Below, one piece after another: positions 23,801 to 37,472 of a stretch of DNA of 64,000 nucleotides. Source of the stretch: Muscardinus avellanarius (taxonomy: Eukaryota > Chordata > Mammalia > Rodentia > Gliridae); NCBI GenBank assembly GCA_963383645.1, contig OY726559.1, positions 122,374,721 to 122,438,720 on the forward strand. Direction: 5' to 3'. The position numbers were made by a program, and so were the translations under genes. The notes under the pieces are model-generated. The model saw only the letters and a list, made by a program, of their open reading frames with translations. It was not told the origin of the DNA and made no database searches. Position 1 is the first letter of the stretch. Every line of letters starts with the position of its first letter.

Positions 23801-25181
23801 CTGCTAAATTTTTAGAATAAGCTTTTGTTTTTTAAGCAAATAATAAATTCAAGAAATTTATGTATGAAAAAACGGGTTTCATTTGGCACGTTTGAGAAGG
23901 GCAATCAAAGAAAAAGAAGAGTTTTATTATTTATCTAGTCAAGTATAAATGTAATTAGGAAAGAATCAATAGATGATTCTCTAAAGTATTCAATTCATAA
24001 ATTTCATGTTCATATCTTTACATATTTGGAAAGAAAAGAAATAGACTCTGTTGTCCTCCAAGCACAGAGACTGACTAATGCTGAGGGAATAAAGAAGAAA
24101 AAAATCCCACCCTTAAGTCTCAGGGACACAGATTCCATTTAAGAGTAACTAAAATACAAAAGAGAATATGACCCCAGGTCCTGTCACACACCACCAGGCT
24201 CACAAACACTAACAAGCACCAGTAGTACTGCTAGATGCAATGCAAGACAGAGAGACTCTTGGAGGCTCTGTCTCACAGGGAAAGTCAAAAGCTGACTATG
24301 AAGCAAGAACATTAAGAAAAATTCTCTAGCAATGTATTTCCCACCTTCAACACAAGGAAGTATCACAGACATCAAATTTGGTGGTGACTTAGATAACAAT
24401 AAGAAAACCAAAATCCAGATCAACTCCTTACAAGATCGACACACACCCACACAGATGGTATGCATATTTCCAGATATATATATTATGTTCACCTCATAAT
24501 GGCTGGCTTTCAACCAAATACAACACATAGAAGAAAGGGGGAAAATGCACTGTGAAGAGATAAGAACCAGACTCAGACACTGGAATCAGGAAATTTAATA
24601 AAACACACAGCAACAAAGCTTTCAAATGTATAAACTATTAAGTTATGAAATAAAACTTTACCTTAAACACAGGTTCTTGTTTCTTAATGGGAACTTCATT
24701 TTTTAATCTTGAAAGCAAAATAAGTACAGGTTATGTTAGGTTACATTTACAATTACAATATAGAGTTTTTGCATGTTTAAAAAAATTAAAACAAATCTAA
24801 GCTAATGCACATTTTATGTTATAACAGTGAATGACTGCTATAAATATTTTAAGGTAAAAATAAAACGCATTTAATAAAGCAAAGACTTCGTAAGTATACT
24901 AAATAAATAATAAGTAAATGTATTTTCCTCTCTAAAACCAAGAGTACTTAAGGAATGTTCTCTTCATAGGTATAATTAAAAATAAAAGATATATCGCCGG
25001 GCGTGGTGGCTAACGCTTGTAATCCCCACGCTTGGGAGGCAGAGACAGGAGGATCGCGCAGGTTCAAAGCCAGCCACGCGCGCTGGCTTAGGAGACCCTG
25101 TTTCCAAGTAAAAATGTAAAAATAGGTATGGGAGTGTAGCCCGGAGGTAGAAGGGCTTCCAGGAACCCCAGTACCACCAAA

Positions 25182-25221
<40 letters not shown>

Positions 25222-25349
25222 AAAATAAAAGATATAACAAAATAAATATAATTTCAAAAATTACTCTTTAAAAACTAAAAGGTTTTAATCCAGGAGTGGT
25301 GGTGTAGCCCGGAGGTAGAAGGGCTTCCAGGAACCCCAGTACCACCAAA

Positions 25350-25385
<36 letters not shown>

Positions 25386-28344
25386 AAAATAAAAGATATA
25401 ACAAAATAAATATAATTTCAAAAATTACTCTTTAAAAACTAAAAGGTTTTAATCCAGGAGTGGTGGTGCATGCTTTTAATACCAGAGCCTGGGAGGCTGA
25501 GACAGGAGGATCGCACAGGTTCGAAACCAGCCTCAACTACTTAATGAGGCTCTCAGCAATTTAGCGAGACCCTGTTTCCAAATAAAGTATACCCCGGAGG
25601 TAGAAAAGTCCCTGGGTTCCACCCCCAGTACCAACAAACAAACAAACAAACAAAAAACAAAAAACAAAAAAAGAAAAAAAGAAAGGAAAAAAGGAAAAAG
25701 AAAACTAAAAGGTTTTATCCAGGCGTGGTGGCTCATGCTTATAATCCCAGCATTTGGGAGGCTGAGACCTGAGGATAGCAGTTCACAGATAGCCTCAGCT
25801 TCTTAGTGAGGCCCTTTGCAACTCAATGAGACCCAGTTTCAAAAATAAAAAAAAGAATTAAAAATAGGGCATTGCTCAGAGGTAGAACACCCCTGGGTTC
25901 AATACCCAGTACCACACACACAAAAAAAAACTAAAAGGTTTTATCTTACATATCTTACATATATAATATATATTGGCATATACTATTATAGGATATAGAA
26001 AGTAAGAAAACAAATCTTTTCTATTGTAAAATTCAATGTGATAATGCAGCTTTCATATATTGTTGGGAGCCATTAAGGCCTTCCTCTAGATTGTCCTTCG
26101 CCCAGTCAACAAGGTTTGGGGTTATGGAAAGTTCAAAGAGATCTGAGAAAAGATCAGGTGGTGATGACACGAGGGTACTGATAGACCTATCTGTAATATG
26201 TGTTTTGTATTGGTCTGTATTGTATTCTGTGGTGGTAGCACGAGAATGTTGATTGACCTGTAGCTGTGTATAAATACCTCTGGAAAAACAAACCCGAGGT
26301 CAGCGTCGATGCAATAAAGACGAGATTGACCCAGAAGCTGCGTTGGCCAGGAGTGTCCGCGCAATAGAGAATACTGACCCAGGCATAGTCGTTGACCCAT
26401 AGGAAATATTGACCCACGAACAGGGGTCAACCAGTAGAGATAGTAAGCTGGCGGCTCCCCCACGTTACAATTTAAAATTCTCCATCCTCACGCCTCACTT
26501 CAGAACCCGTACTCTTGCCAGCTGCTCCAGCAATATATATTAAAATTAACTTATTCTGGATGCAGTAACATTTCAGAAACAATTTAGGATTTTGAAAAAA
26601 TATATTCTCTTAAAAGCCTTTATAAGAACTGTTCTAAATTAATCCTATTTTTTTTTTGTTTTGTTTTATTTTGTGTGTGGGTCTGGGGATGGAACCCAGT
26701 GGCATTTGACCTCCAAGCTACACCCCCTGCCCTATTTTTTATTCTTTATTTTGAAACCAGGTCTCACTGAGTTGCAGACGGCCTCACTAAGTAGCTGAGG
26801 CTGTCCGCGACCGCGATCCTCCAGGTCTCAGCCTCCCAAATGCTGGGATTACAAGCGTGTGCCACCACGCCTGGTCTAAATTAATCCTATTTTTAAAAAC
26901 TCCTCGACTCCTAAAACATGTCAATCATAACATATTACAATATTAACAAATGTATATGCCATCTTAAAAAAATATTGTAAAATATTTAATAGTATAAAAA
27001 CTATCCAGAGTGGTGGTGCACACTTGTAATCCCATTATTCAGGGGATAAGACAGGAAGATCACAGGTTCACAGCCAGCCTCAGCAATTTGTGAGAGTGAG
27101 GCCCTGTTTCAAAAAAATGAAAGAATAAATAGGGATGGGGTGTAGCTCAGAGGTAGAATGCCCTTTGCTTCCATCCATAGTACCACAAACAAACAAACAA
27201 AACAAGCTTTTCCAAAGGATCTGGGTTTTTTTGTTGTTATTGTTGTTACTGTTTATTTTGTTTTAGGGGGATACTAGGGATCAAATCCAGTGAGCTAGAC
27301 CCCAGGCACTGTTTTATTATTTTATTTTGAAATGGGGTCTTGCCAAGTAGATGAGATTGGCCTTGAATCTAAGATTCTCGTGTCTCAGCCGCCCACATCC
27401 TGGGCATGATGAGTGTATATCACCCCCAATGGATCTTTGCTTTAGAAACTGCTAATGACTAGATAACTATATGTTGAATCCTGAGCACCACACAAAAAGG
27501 ATTTGTTGATGTTATTTGTTAAGTTCAATTTTAATATAAGTAGAGCAACTTCCTTGGCCTAAAATGTCACTAAAGATGTGATTCTAAACTTTAAGAAGGG
27601 TCAACAGCTACATGTACAGAATGATATGTTCAATATAAGTAATAGTACTACAGGGTTGGCAAATATGCTCCTTTTATCCATTCTCCAAGGGAACTTAGTG
27701 GTGTTCGTTGACAGGTGAATGGATAAGGAAAATGTGGTCTATACACACAATGAAGTTTTATTCAGCCATAAAGAATAAAATTATGTCATTTGCAGGCAAA
27801 TGAATGAAACTAGAGAATATCAGACTGAGATCAGCTAGTCTCAGAAAGTCAAGGGTCATGTGTTTTCTCTCATATGTGGAAGCCACAGATCTGGGGAAGA
27901 TGGCGACCGAGAAAAGCAGCGTCTATGAGTACTCCTGATACTCGATCTCCATAGCTTCAAATAAAATGCCTTACATAGCCAGAAAATACTATCAATAGAG
28001 AAATAAAAGCTATAAATACAAGTCACAGAGAAAAATAGTGGAAGAACAACCAGAGAGCAGAAAAAAAAAAACCTGCCTGCCTTGCAGTGGCAGCTGGCAC
28101 CACACCAGCACCATCTTGCCTCACAGAACCAGACTATAGGGATGAAAACAAGGAGCTGAAGTGACCAGTTGCAGGCCAGTCAGTTGTAATTACTCAGTTG
28201 TAATTACTCAGTTCTTTCAGCACAAAGACCAGATAAAACTTCCAGTGGCCAAGCCTATTATACCCTTCAGGGATTCAGAACAGAGCTCAAAACCAGAAAA
28301 TATGCCAGCCTCATGGCCAAGGGTGTGGCATCAGCACCATATTG

Positions 28345-28408
<64 letters not shown>

Positions 28409-31400
28409 AATCACAACGCTCGCGAGAGCTCCAGTACAGCGGGCACTACACTCATAAGTGAAATTGCGGCCCCTACAGGAGAAATCCCAGCGTGGAAACC
28501 CCAAGGACTCGTGCAGCTTTGATAAATTCCCTGGGTATGAGATCTTGCAATTCAACCCAGTGGTGGCAGAGATTACCACACCCTAGCTACAATTCCCAGA
28601 GGGAAAATGCCCAGCCCAGGGCCCCCAGGGTCTTGTGTGACTAAGTCCCTAGGTCTGAGACCTTACAATACAACCCATGAAAGGAGTGGTGGTGGCTGAG
28701 ATTACCACACCCTTTAGAGATCCAGAGCACAATAAGTGAAGTTGTTGTGATCCAGAGAAGAACCCAGAGAAGGTGGGAGTGGGATCTGCTGTTGATCATA
28801 TCAGAAGCTTAGACAGACTCAGACTCTGATCAGTGGAAAGTGTGGGAGTAGCCTTAGGCTTAACACTAAACCCAATGATTAGGATCTCCAGGAACACCAC
28901 AGACATCCCAATTGTGGTGAACAGGGAGAAATCAGACTAGCCCAGCCCCAGAACAGAGACTCCTACATTGAGTTTGGTCTCAAAGGCATATGTTACCAAC
29001 AGCGGCAGGGAGAGACCTAGACTCCAAATCTGTAGAAAGTGTGGAGGGTGACCTTCACTCAATATTAAATCCAGCCCCATTGATATCGACCATCTGCATA
29101 GACTGAGAAGACACAGAGAACCAGACTTCCAGAGGGAAAGGTGCTGGTGGCATTCGGTATCTATACAGAAAAAGACTGCAAAAATAGTCATTTATTTGTA
29201 GAGTCACATTAATTCATTGCTGGGTTTGTTTGGTTTTTTTCGTTCTTTTTTTGGGTGTGACATTGTATACCTGGCTGTTTTTGTTTTTTTTTTTTTTTGA
29301 GGGGGGTGGGGTTTTCTGTGTTTTTTATTTATTTATTTATTTATTTTTTAATCTCTTCCCAAATCCTCTCCCAAGCATCTTTCCTTGTACATACCTACTC
29401 TCTCCTCTCTATTCCCTTTCTATCTTTTCTCTTCTTTTCATCGCTCCCTTGTCTTGTATTAAATCCACTTCATATCACTATACCAGAAACTCTACATTGG
29501 TTACCAGAATACTACTACATTTGTACTATCTCTAATCTCTAGTATATACTACCTTAACAAATTCATATACTCATACTATTCGACCCTGAGACCTTACCCT
29601 ATTCTTCCATTTATTCCTTCACTTCCCTCCTTACTCAACCTTCACTGTTGAATACAATACAACTTGCCCTTGAATATACCAGCTGACACCTAGAGACTGA
29701 GAGAAATCTACCAAATCAACAGGTACAAACTTTTGAAATCATGGGAAGGAGGAACAGCAACAGAGCAATGAGTCCCCACAATCCCACAATAACAGAACCC
29801 GATAACACAGAAATGCAGAGATCCCCAGGAATGTATCTGTATGTAGAAATAATACAGGATTTTAGAAAAGAATTTAGAGAGTCTGAAAGAAATAGAATGC
29901 AAACATTGAAGTAAAGGCATCAATTCAAGCTATAAACAATCGATAGACCACATGGAGAATAGAATCTCGCTCCTAGAAGATGATCACTCCAAAAATTAAT
30001 GCATAGTTTATAAGACAGAAAAAACAATTTGACAACAGGAATTGGACATTAAAGAAATATGGGCCCATCTTAAGAGAGTTAACCTAAGAATAATCAGCAT
30101 AGAGGAGGGAAAAGAAGGTGAAACCAAAAAGATCAACAATCTCTTCAAAGAAGTATAGCAGAAAATTTTCCAAACATAGAGCAAGAGGTTGATACACAGG
30201 TTCAGAAAACTTACAGAACTCCCTTTAAACAAGATCAAAGAAAAGGTTCCCCTCACCACATAATAGTCAAAATGACCAATGTGGAAGCCAAGCAGAGAAT
30301 CTTAAAGGCAACAAAAACAAAAGGCCAAGTGACATGTAGAGGCAAAACAATTAGAATCACTCCAGACTTCCCAAACCAAGTCATGAGAGCCAGAAGGGCT
30401 TGGAGTAACATATTCCCAACTCTGAAAGAAAACAACTTCCAGTCAAAAATTTCTTTCTTTCTTTTTTTTTTTTGGTGGTACTGGGATTCCCGGAAGCCCT
30501 TCTACTTCCAGACTACGCTCCCAGACCTATTTTTATACTTTTTTATTTGGAAACAGGGTCTCTTAAGCCAGCACAGCTGGCTTCAAACCTGCATGATCCT
30601 CCTGTCTCCGCTCCCAAACGTGGGAATTACAAGTGTGCGCCACCACGCCTGGCCCAGCCAAAAATTTCTTACCCAGCAAAACTATCTCTCATATTAGATG
30701 GGCAAATAGGAAGCTTCCATGACAAACATAAGCTGAAGGAATTTATGTCTTCAAAACCAGCGCTAGAGAAAATACTCATATGTGGAAGCCACAAAGAACA
30801 AACAAAAGGGACTTCATATACACAAGGAGAAGGTGGCAGAATGGTGGAGGGGCTGGGGAAGAGACGTGGGGAGGGGCACCTTGAAACAATGACATGTCCA
30901 TGTATTAAGGGGCTACTACCAATCTCACTAACATGGTCACAGAGAGAAGGGATCGATGTAGGATACAGAGGGAAATACACAAAATGCTGTGTATTTATGA
31001 ATTGCTTTGAATCTCACAATTATGTATAATTATAGTATAATTATTTAAAGTATAAGAAATTAGGGATTTAGGGGGACAGGAATGTAGCTCAATGGTAGAG
31101 CATGTGCTGAGCATGTACAGTCCTGGGTTAGATGCCCTGTACCACCAAAATTAATAATAATAATAATAATAATAACAACAACAACAAAAATAATGCTTTA
31201 GTAGATTAAAATTAACTGTATAAATTATTTATCAATATTTTGCTACTATACAAAATTAGAAACAACTTAAAACAGATCATAACCTTTTTGTAGAAACATA
31301 TACAAGACAATAATTTATAATTAATTTCTTAAACAAATTGAAATATATAAAACTTACACAAAAAATTGACCAAATGCACAAATATCAATAATTTGAGGTG

Positions 31401-34400
31401 TTAAAGATTTCATAATTTTCAAGCCAGGGATGGTGGCGCACGCTTGTAATCCCAGAGCTTGGGGGGCTGAGACAGGAGGATTACACAGGTTCGAAGCCAG
31501 CCTTCGCTATGTAGTGAGACTCTCAACAACTTAGTAAGACCCTGTTTCCAAATAAAGTATAAAATAGGTCTGGGAGTATAGCCCAGATTAGAAAAGCCCC
31601 TGGGTTCCACCCCCAATACCACAAAAAAATTTTTTAATAATTTTCTTAAGTATGAACAACATTAATAAAGATGAGACTATAAAAATACACATATAATTTA
31701 TTTCTTTAATGAATAAAAGTTATGAAAAATAAAAGTTTAAGAATAATATGTATAAATAAGAAACATTGAGTCTATAAACCAAAACATAAATACTTTAATG
31801 AAGCTTTGAAGTAAATGTACCTATTAAAACTATTTGGGGAGGTTACTAGAGACTAAACCCAGGGGCAGTATACATCCAAGCTGTACCCCCAGTACAACAG
31901 TATTTTTTCTTGTTTTTCTTTCCTTTTTTCTTTCTTTCTTTCTTCTTTTTTGAGGGGGGGGGGATAGTACTGGGGATTGGGGATGGAACCCAGAGGCTTT
32001 CAACCTCTGGGCTACACTCCTAAGCCTATTTTATATTTTATTTGGAAACAGAGTCTCACTAAGTTGCTGAGCCTAAGTAGCTGAGGCTAGCTTTGTACCT
32101 GTGTGATCCTCCTGTCTCAGCATCCCTAGTACTGGAATGACAAGCATGTGCCACCACACCCAGCTCAGTATTTTTTATTTTCAAAGAGTCTTGCTAAATT
32201 GCTGAGGCTGACCCCAATCCTGTAATTCTCCTGTCTCAACCACCTAAGTATTGAGATTACAGGCATGGGCCACCACATCCAGGTTAAAACTGATTTTTAT
32301 TTTGATGTATTTTTATGTTTATTTCTAATGCATTCCATCATTTAAATTCACCCTAAACCCAAGCATGGTGGCACATGGCTGCAATCCAATACTTGAGAAG
32401 TTGAGACAGAAACATCATAGGTCTGAGGCACACCAGCAATTCACTTAGTACCCTGAGTATTTAGTGAGAACCTGTTTCAAAATAAAAAATAAAAAGGGCT
32501 GGAGTGTAGCTTGAAGGAAGAACTCCCCTGGGTTCAGTCCCCAATACTTCAATGTTTGCATTCTTTATTTCTTTCAGACTCTCTAAATTCTTTTCTAAAA
32601 TCCTGTATTATTTCTACATACAGATACATTCCTGGGGATCTCTGCATTTCTGTGTTATCGGGTTCTGTTATTGTGGGATTGTGGGGACTCATTGCTCTGT
32701 TGCTGTTCCTCCTTCCCATGATTTCAAAAGTTTGTACCTGTTGATTTGGTAGATTTTCGTTTTTGGGTTTTGTTGTGGTTTGAGGGAAATTGTGTCCTGG
32801 ACCCTAACAGGGGTCCCCAGGAACAGTTTCCCCACAAGCATATTCTCCCAAATCAGTAACAGTGATCAGAATTGCAAATAAGTGATTTTTCTTTATGAAA
32901 CCCTGCTGAAATAGAAAGTTTTCACATTAAGCCAGGAGCAACATCAATCAGTTCTGAAGACCTTCCACTTAAGACATTGAGGACTAAAATCTAAAATAGT
33001 AATTATCTGACCAAGAAATGACAATAACATGTTTAGTACATATGTCTGATCATTTCCTCTGAGAAGTGTCAATAGATATATGCGTGGGAAAAGTGCCTGA
33101 GCTAAACATTCACCACACTACATATACATAGGTGTACGAAGTGTTCTGGTCCAAAAACTAAAGACAAAGACTTTCCTCTCAGTAAGTTTACTGTCAAGGA
33201 CACACATTGAAGCAAATGTTTAGAGAACTGTTAAAAGTTTTACCATAATCGCTGCACAAGGATTGAGCCACTATTACAGGGGAAGAAACAGGAAGCAGGA
33301 AAGACAATAAAGTGAACCTGCAAAAGGAGGGAAGGTGATTCCAAGCAGAGAAGGCGCAGCAAAGAAACAGGAAACAAGATGGCAATTATAATGAGACACA
33401 CTACAGTCCTGAGCACTGAAAAGTACGAGCACTGAAAAGAACATAGTCAAAGACCATCAAAGAGATGTCAAAGGCCACTGATTCAGGGAAGATGGTGATT
33501 GCCTTGCTAAAATGTTCATTTTAAGGACTTTGAGACTAGCTGGGTGTGGTGGTACATGCTTGTAATCCCAGTACTTGGAAGGCTGAGACAGGAGGATTGC
33601 AGGTTCTAGACCAGCCTCAGCAACTCAGCAAGGCCCTCAGCAACTTGGTGAGAACTGTACCAGTATTGGGAATGGCCTAGGAGTATTTGAGAAAACTCTG
33701 ATTATTAATATATTTCAAAAATAATTGTGCCAAAATGATGGCAGACCTGGAGATAGAAAGGCTTGGCTTTGGTCAGGAAGCAAACAGCTATTGAAACTTA
33801 GATTAACTTAGCTAAATATAATTAGCAAGTCAATAGGAGAGGAGAACTAGGCCTTTATCTAAAGTCAGATCTACATGATTAGATAAGCTAGATAGGATGG
33901 GAGGAGGGGTCCACCTTCATGAAATGAGACACTTTGCCACACCTTCCTGGGGGAGGTACCTTACAGAGATGTTCATTACGTCAGAATTACACAAACAAGA
34001 TGGAGGTTATGGGTATAAAAAGGTCGAGTCCACGTGTGATCCCTGTGGTGTATTCATTCGAATCATCCCTCCATGCCACTCTGGCATGGGGCTGTATTTC
34101 TATTTTCTGTATTTCTTTTTCCTCTTTTTCTGTTTTCCTGTGTTTTTCTGTTTTTTTTTTTGTTTCTTTGGGGAGTCTTTGGGGCTATTAAGACCACAAA
34201 AGGCACTTTACTAGTCTTTACCAAAGCTGCCTGTGGGAAGTATGCTCAATTTTGTGGGCCTTTAAGCCATTTCTGGCCAAGTCACCATCAGCCTTATAGG
34301 AGACAAGCCATGTAAGAAGAAAGCCTCCCCTAAATAAGATTTCTGAGGGCCACAACCTAAAGCAGGTCCGAAATTCAAATTATTCTCATTCCTTGGAAAG

Positions 34401-37400
34401 AGAGAAAGGCATCAGTTGTGTCCATCAAAGAGGACATTGTCCAGGTGTACTCTGGACATTTTTAAAAATCTCTGGGCTACTTCTGCATCTGAAAAAACAA
34501 ATAGCATACTGACAGATAACTCAAGACTAAAGAAAGCAGACAAAAGAGAAGACAAACAGCCATATCATTTGGAATGTTACTATTTTGAAGGCAAGTGCAA
34601 CAGAGAAAATCAAAATTTTAAGCAAAATAAGAAAAGACCATAGCAACAAAGTTATCATTATAGAAAGCTAACTGGAGAAAACATATATGTTAAATTATGT
34701 CTACCTGACACAAAGATAAGATAGAATATGAATCTCATCTGAGAGCTGAAAGGACCTGAATAAGGAGAGGTGATGGGATAAGTGACTACTTTGACTGCCT
34801 TGTATATGAAGATTTCAGAACTTTGAACTTGGAAATTCCAACTCATCTTGCACCAGGTCATGAGCTCCAGAGAGTAGAAACCTATTCAACAAGCAGCTTT
34901 AAAAAAATAATCTTTGCCTACAAAGATAAAAAAAATCTTGGCCTACACTTGTAATCCCCACACTTGGGAGGCGGAGACAGGAGGATCACACTGGTTTAAA
35001 GCTAGCCTTGCTGGCTTAAGAGACCGTGTTTCCAAATAAAAAATATAAAATAGGTCTGGGAGTGTAGCCCAGAGGTAGAAGGGTTCCCAGAAACCCCAGT
35101 ACCACCAAAAAAAAAAAAAAATAAATAAATAAAAAAATAATAATCTTTGTCATTCCTACCAGTGGTACACTTAAAATGTAACATCCAAGTGAATTGCACT
35201 GAAAAGAAAACTTACTCAGAAAGATGCTCAGAAGTTGGGATACAGACGGAAACTGAAATTAGAAGAAAAGTTTTAGATTTACAACAGCATTATAAGTACA
35301 ATGAGAAAGAATAATAATTTTAGTAAAGGGCTCACATAGTGACTGACCAAAATAATGGAATAAATATCAAAATCTAACACAGCAGGTACATATACATACC
35401 TTTCTTTATTACAACTTGGCAAACATGAGTTTCCTGTTGATGCAAGTGTATAGCCATATTATCTAAGCCAGAAACATCAGTTAGGAAATCACAATTAAGG
35501 CACGCTAGAGTAATGCCCCTATTAAAAAAAAAAAAGCATAAAAGAAGATTTTTATCTTTTGTGAAATCCATATATAAATTCAATGATTATTTTTCCATGT
35601 CTTGATTTTTGTGTCATAACTGTAACTTACCATGTTTATTATGTAAATTATAACTAAAATGATTCTCTAGAAGATGGCAAAGCCATGTCTAAATTATGCT
35701 ACCATTTACATACAGCATTATAAACCTTTCATATTGCTGATAAAAACTAAGTCAAAATATCTACTAACAACTTCCATTAATATAGGAAGTCACATTCTAT
35801 TTATTCCTCTGCCCATCTACAAAGTGAGGATATAGCATTCATGCACTCAGTATACATTAATTATACATACTGTACTGCTAGGTATTATGAATATAATGAT
35901 GAACAAAATATATACCATTTGCTCTTTAAAGTATTTAAATAAAACTGGCATATTAAAGCATGTGTCACTAACCTTAAGAGTCTATTATGTAAACCTGTCT
36001 TTAGAATGAGGAAGTCCTAGTTCCCCTCTCCTATGTACTTTTTAGTTGAAAACTATTTTAAAATATTATTAAGGATGTAAAAAAATACTCAATGTTTCAA
36101 AGAAATGTATTAGATTTATAAGAGTTAAGCAATTAGGAGCATGCTGGATCAAGCATTTGAAGTATTGTTAAAAAGAAAATCAAAGCAGCCAGGTATGGTG
36201 GCGCATGCTTGTAATCCCATTAGCCAGTTTCAGCTACTCAGGCCCTCTGCAACCTAGTGAAACCCTCCTGTTTTAAAATAAAAAATAAAAAATAGGGCTG
36301 AGGGTATAGATCAGATTGATTCCAGGATAGAATTCCCTGGGTTCAATCTTCAGTACCACCAAAAAAAGAAGAAAAAAAAAATCAAGTATATTAAGTATAT
36401 AAATACTGTTAACGTTGTTTAAAGTAATTTGAATTATAAATACCATTGTTGAAAAATAACTTAGTCTGTTCAATTTAAATGAATTATATCATATGTTAAT
36501 TAAAGGTCTCATTGAAAGTGATTAATAAAAAGTAGTCAATTTCTAAAAGCATTTGTAAGTTAAACCTAAAAGCTTAGAGAAAGTTAAAATTCAAAAATAT
36601 TTAGCTTAGTTTGTCTTTTCTATGAACAAATTACTTTTACAGACATTAAAAATTGTCATTGGTAAAAAAAAAAATAAGCTACATTCCTATTCCACTGGAC
36701 ATAATTAATTTTATAAGGAACAGCATGCCTAACTTGCTGTCTCTAATGAAAATTTTTAACTGGAATTTACATTTTTAAAAGTTTACTTATTTTCAATTAA
36801 TTAATTAATTACTTTATTTTGTGGTGCTGTGGATTGAACCCAGGGGCGTTCTACCTACAACTACACCCTCAGCCCTCTCTTTTATTTTTCATTAGAAAAC
36901 GAGGTCTTATTAAATTGTTGAGGCTGGCTTCAAACCTGCAATCTCCTGTCTCAGCCTCCCAAATACTTGGGATTACAGGGCGTGCTCCACAGTGGCAGGT
37001 AGGTAACTAGAATTTATAATCAAATTTCTTTACGTGAGAAAATGTGAGAGAATGGGAATGGTAGGTTTGAATCATTAAGAGAGAAAGTTGGTCTATAAAG
37101 AGAAAAGAAAAACCCCAAGTAATGTAAAATATTGGTGTATAGAATTATACGTTATGCTAAGTTTCAATTTGAGACCTATGCAATTGAAAGAAAAACACCA
37201 CAGACCTTTTAAATTACATAGTTCAGGCCAGGCATGGTGGCACACCCTTGTAATCTCAGTACTTAGGAGGCTGAGACAGGAGGACCACAATATTGCAGCC
37301 AGCCTCAGCTACTTAGGCCCTCCGCCACTTAGTGAGACCCTGTTTCAAAATAAAAAATAAAAATAGCATTGGGAGTATAGCTTGGAGATAGAATGCCCCT

Positions 37401-37413
37401 GGGTTTGATCCCC

Positions 37414-37472
<59 letters not shown>

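Larger units (their letters stand above)
18490..23814 (-). mobile_element. L1 composite bounded by 15-bp direct repeats, later invaded by an ERV
   Basis: CCTGCTAAATTTTTA occurs at 18490-18504 and 23800-23814. Inside, reading on the minus strand, are an L1 5' region and ORF1 (23799-22549), an opposite-strand old-L1 stretch (22548-21830), unassigned sequence, the ERV, and an L1 3' UTR with reversed poly(A) (18690-18505). ORF2 of the minus-strand L1 is absent. Confidence 0.7.
27888..30775 (+). mobile_element. L1 5' UTR + ORF1 only, with 19-bp target duplication
   Basis: Begins GGGGAAGATGGCG-like at 27893. The 5' UTR runs to 29740 and a degenerate ORF1 from 29742. It stops inside the ORF1 3' end at 30775 with no ORF2, 3' UTR or poly(A). 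CTCATATGTGGAAGCCACA flanks it at 27869-27887 and 30776-30794. ORF1 has internal stops and is broken by a SINE. Confidence 0.82.
27640..31040 (+). mobile_element. Older L1 3' region split by a younger L1
   Basis: The 27690-27887 part reads as the end of ORF2 and start of the 3' UTR (TTTTATTCAGCCATAAAGAA). It resumes at 30795 (AAGAACAAACAAAAGGGACT) after the inserted element. Confidence 0.75.

Noticed and set aside
28161..28522. Plus-strand ORFs with poly-Ser or poly-Gln runs
   Set aside because: They are translations of the CAG20 tract inside an L1 5' UTR. No start context or flanking domain supports a protein.
31075..31150. tRNA gene
   Set aside because: A and B boxes are present, but the acceptor stem is gone and an A-rich tail follows. 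It is an ID SINE.
34416..34643. 75-codon ORF ending in a Cys/Asn/Lys-rich stretch as a zinc-knuckle protein
   Set aside because: It has only two cysteines in the relevant place (CYYFEGKC) and no CCHC pattern; kept only as part of the unexplained block.
35374..35583. Single-exon ORF with its own start at 35583
   Set aside because: The upstream part is intron. Only 35518-35400 is coding, as shown by the AG acceptor and matching phase.
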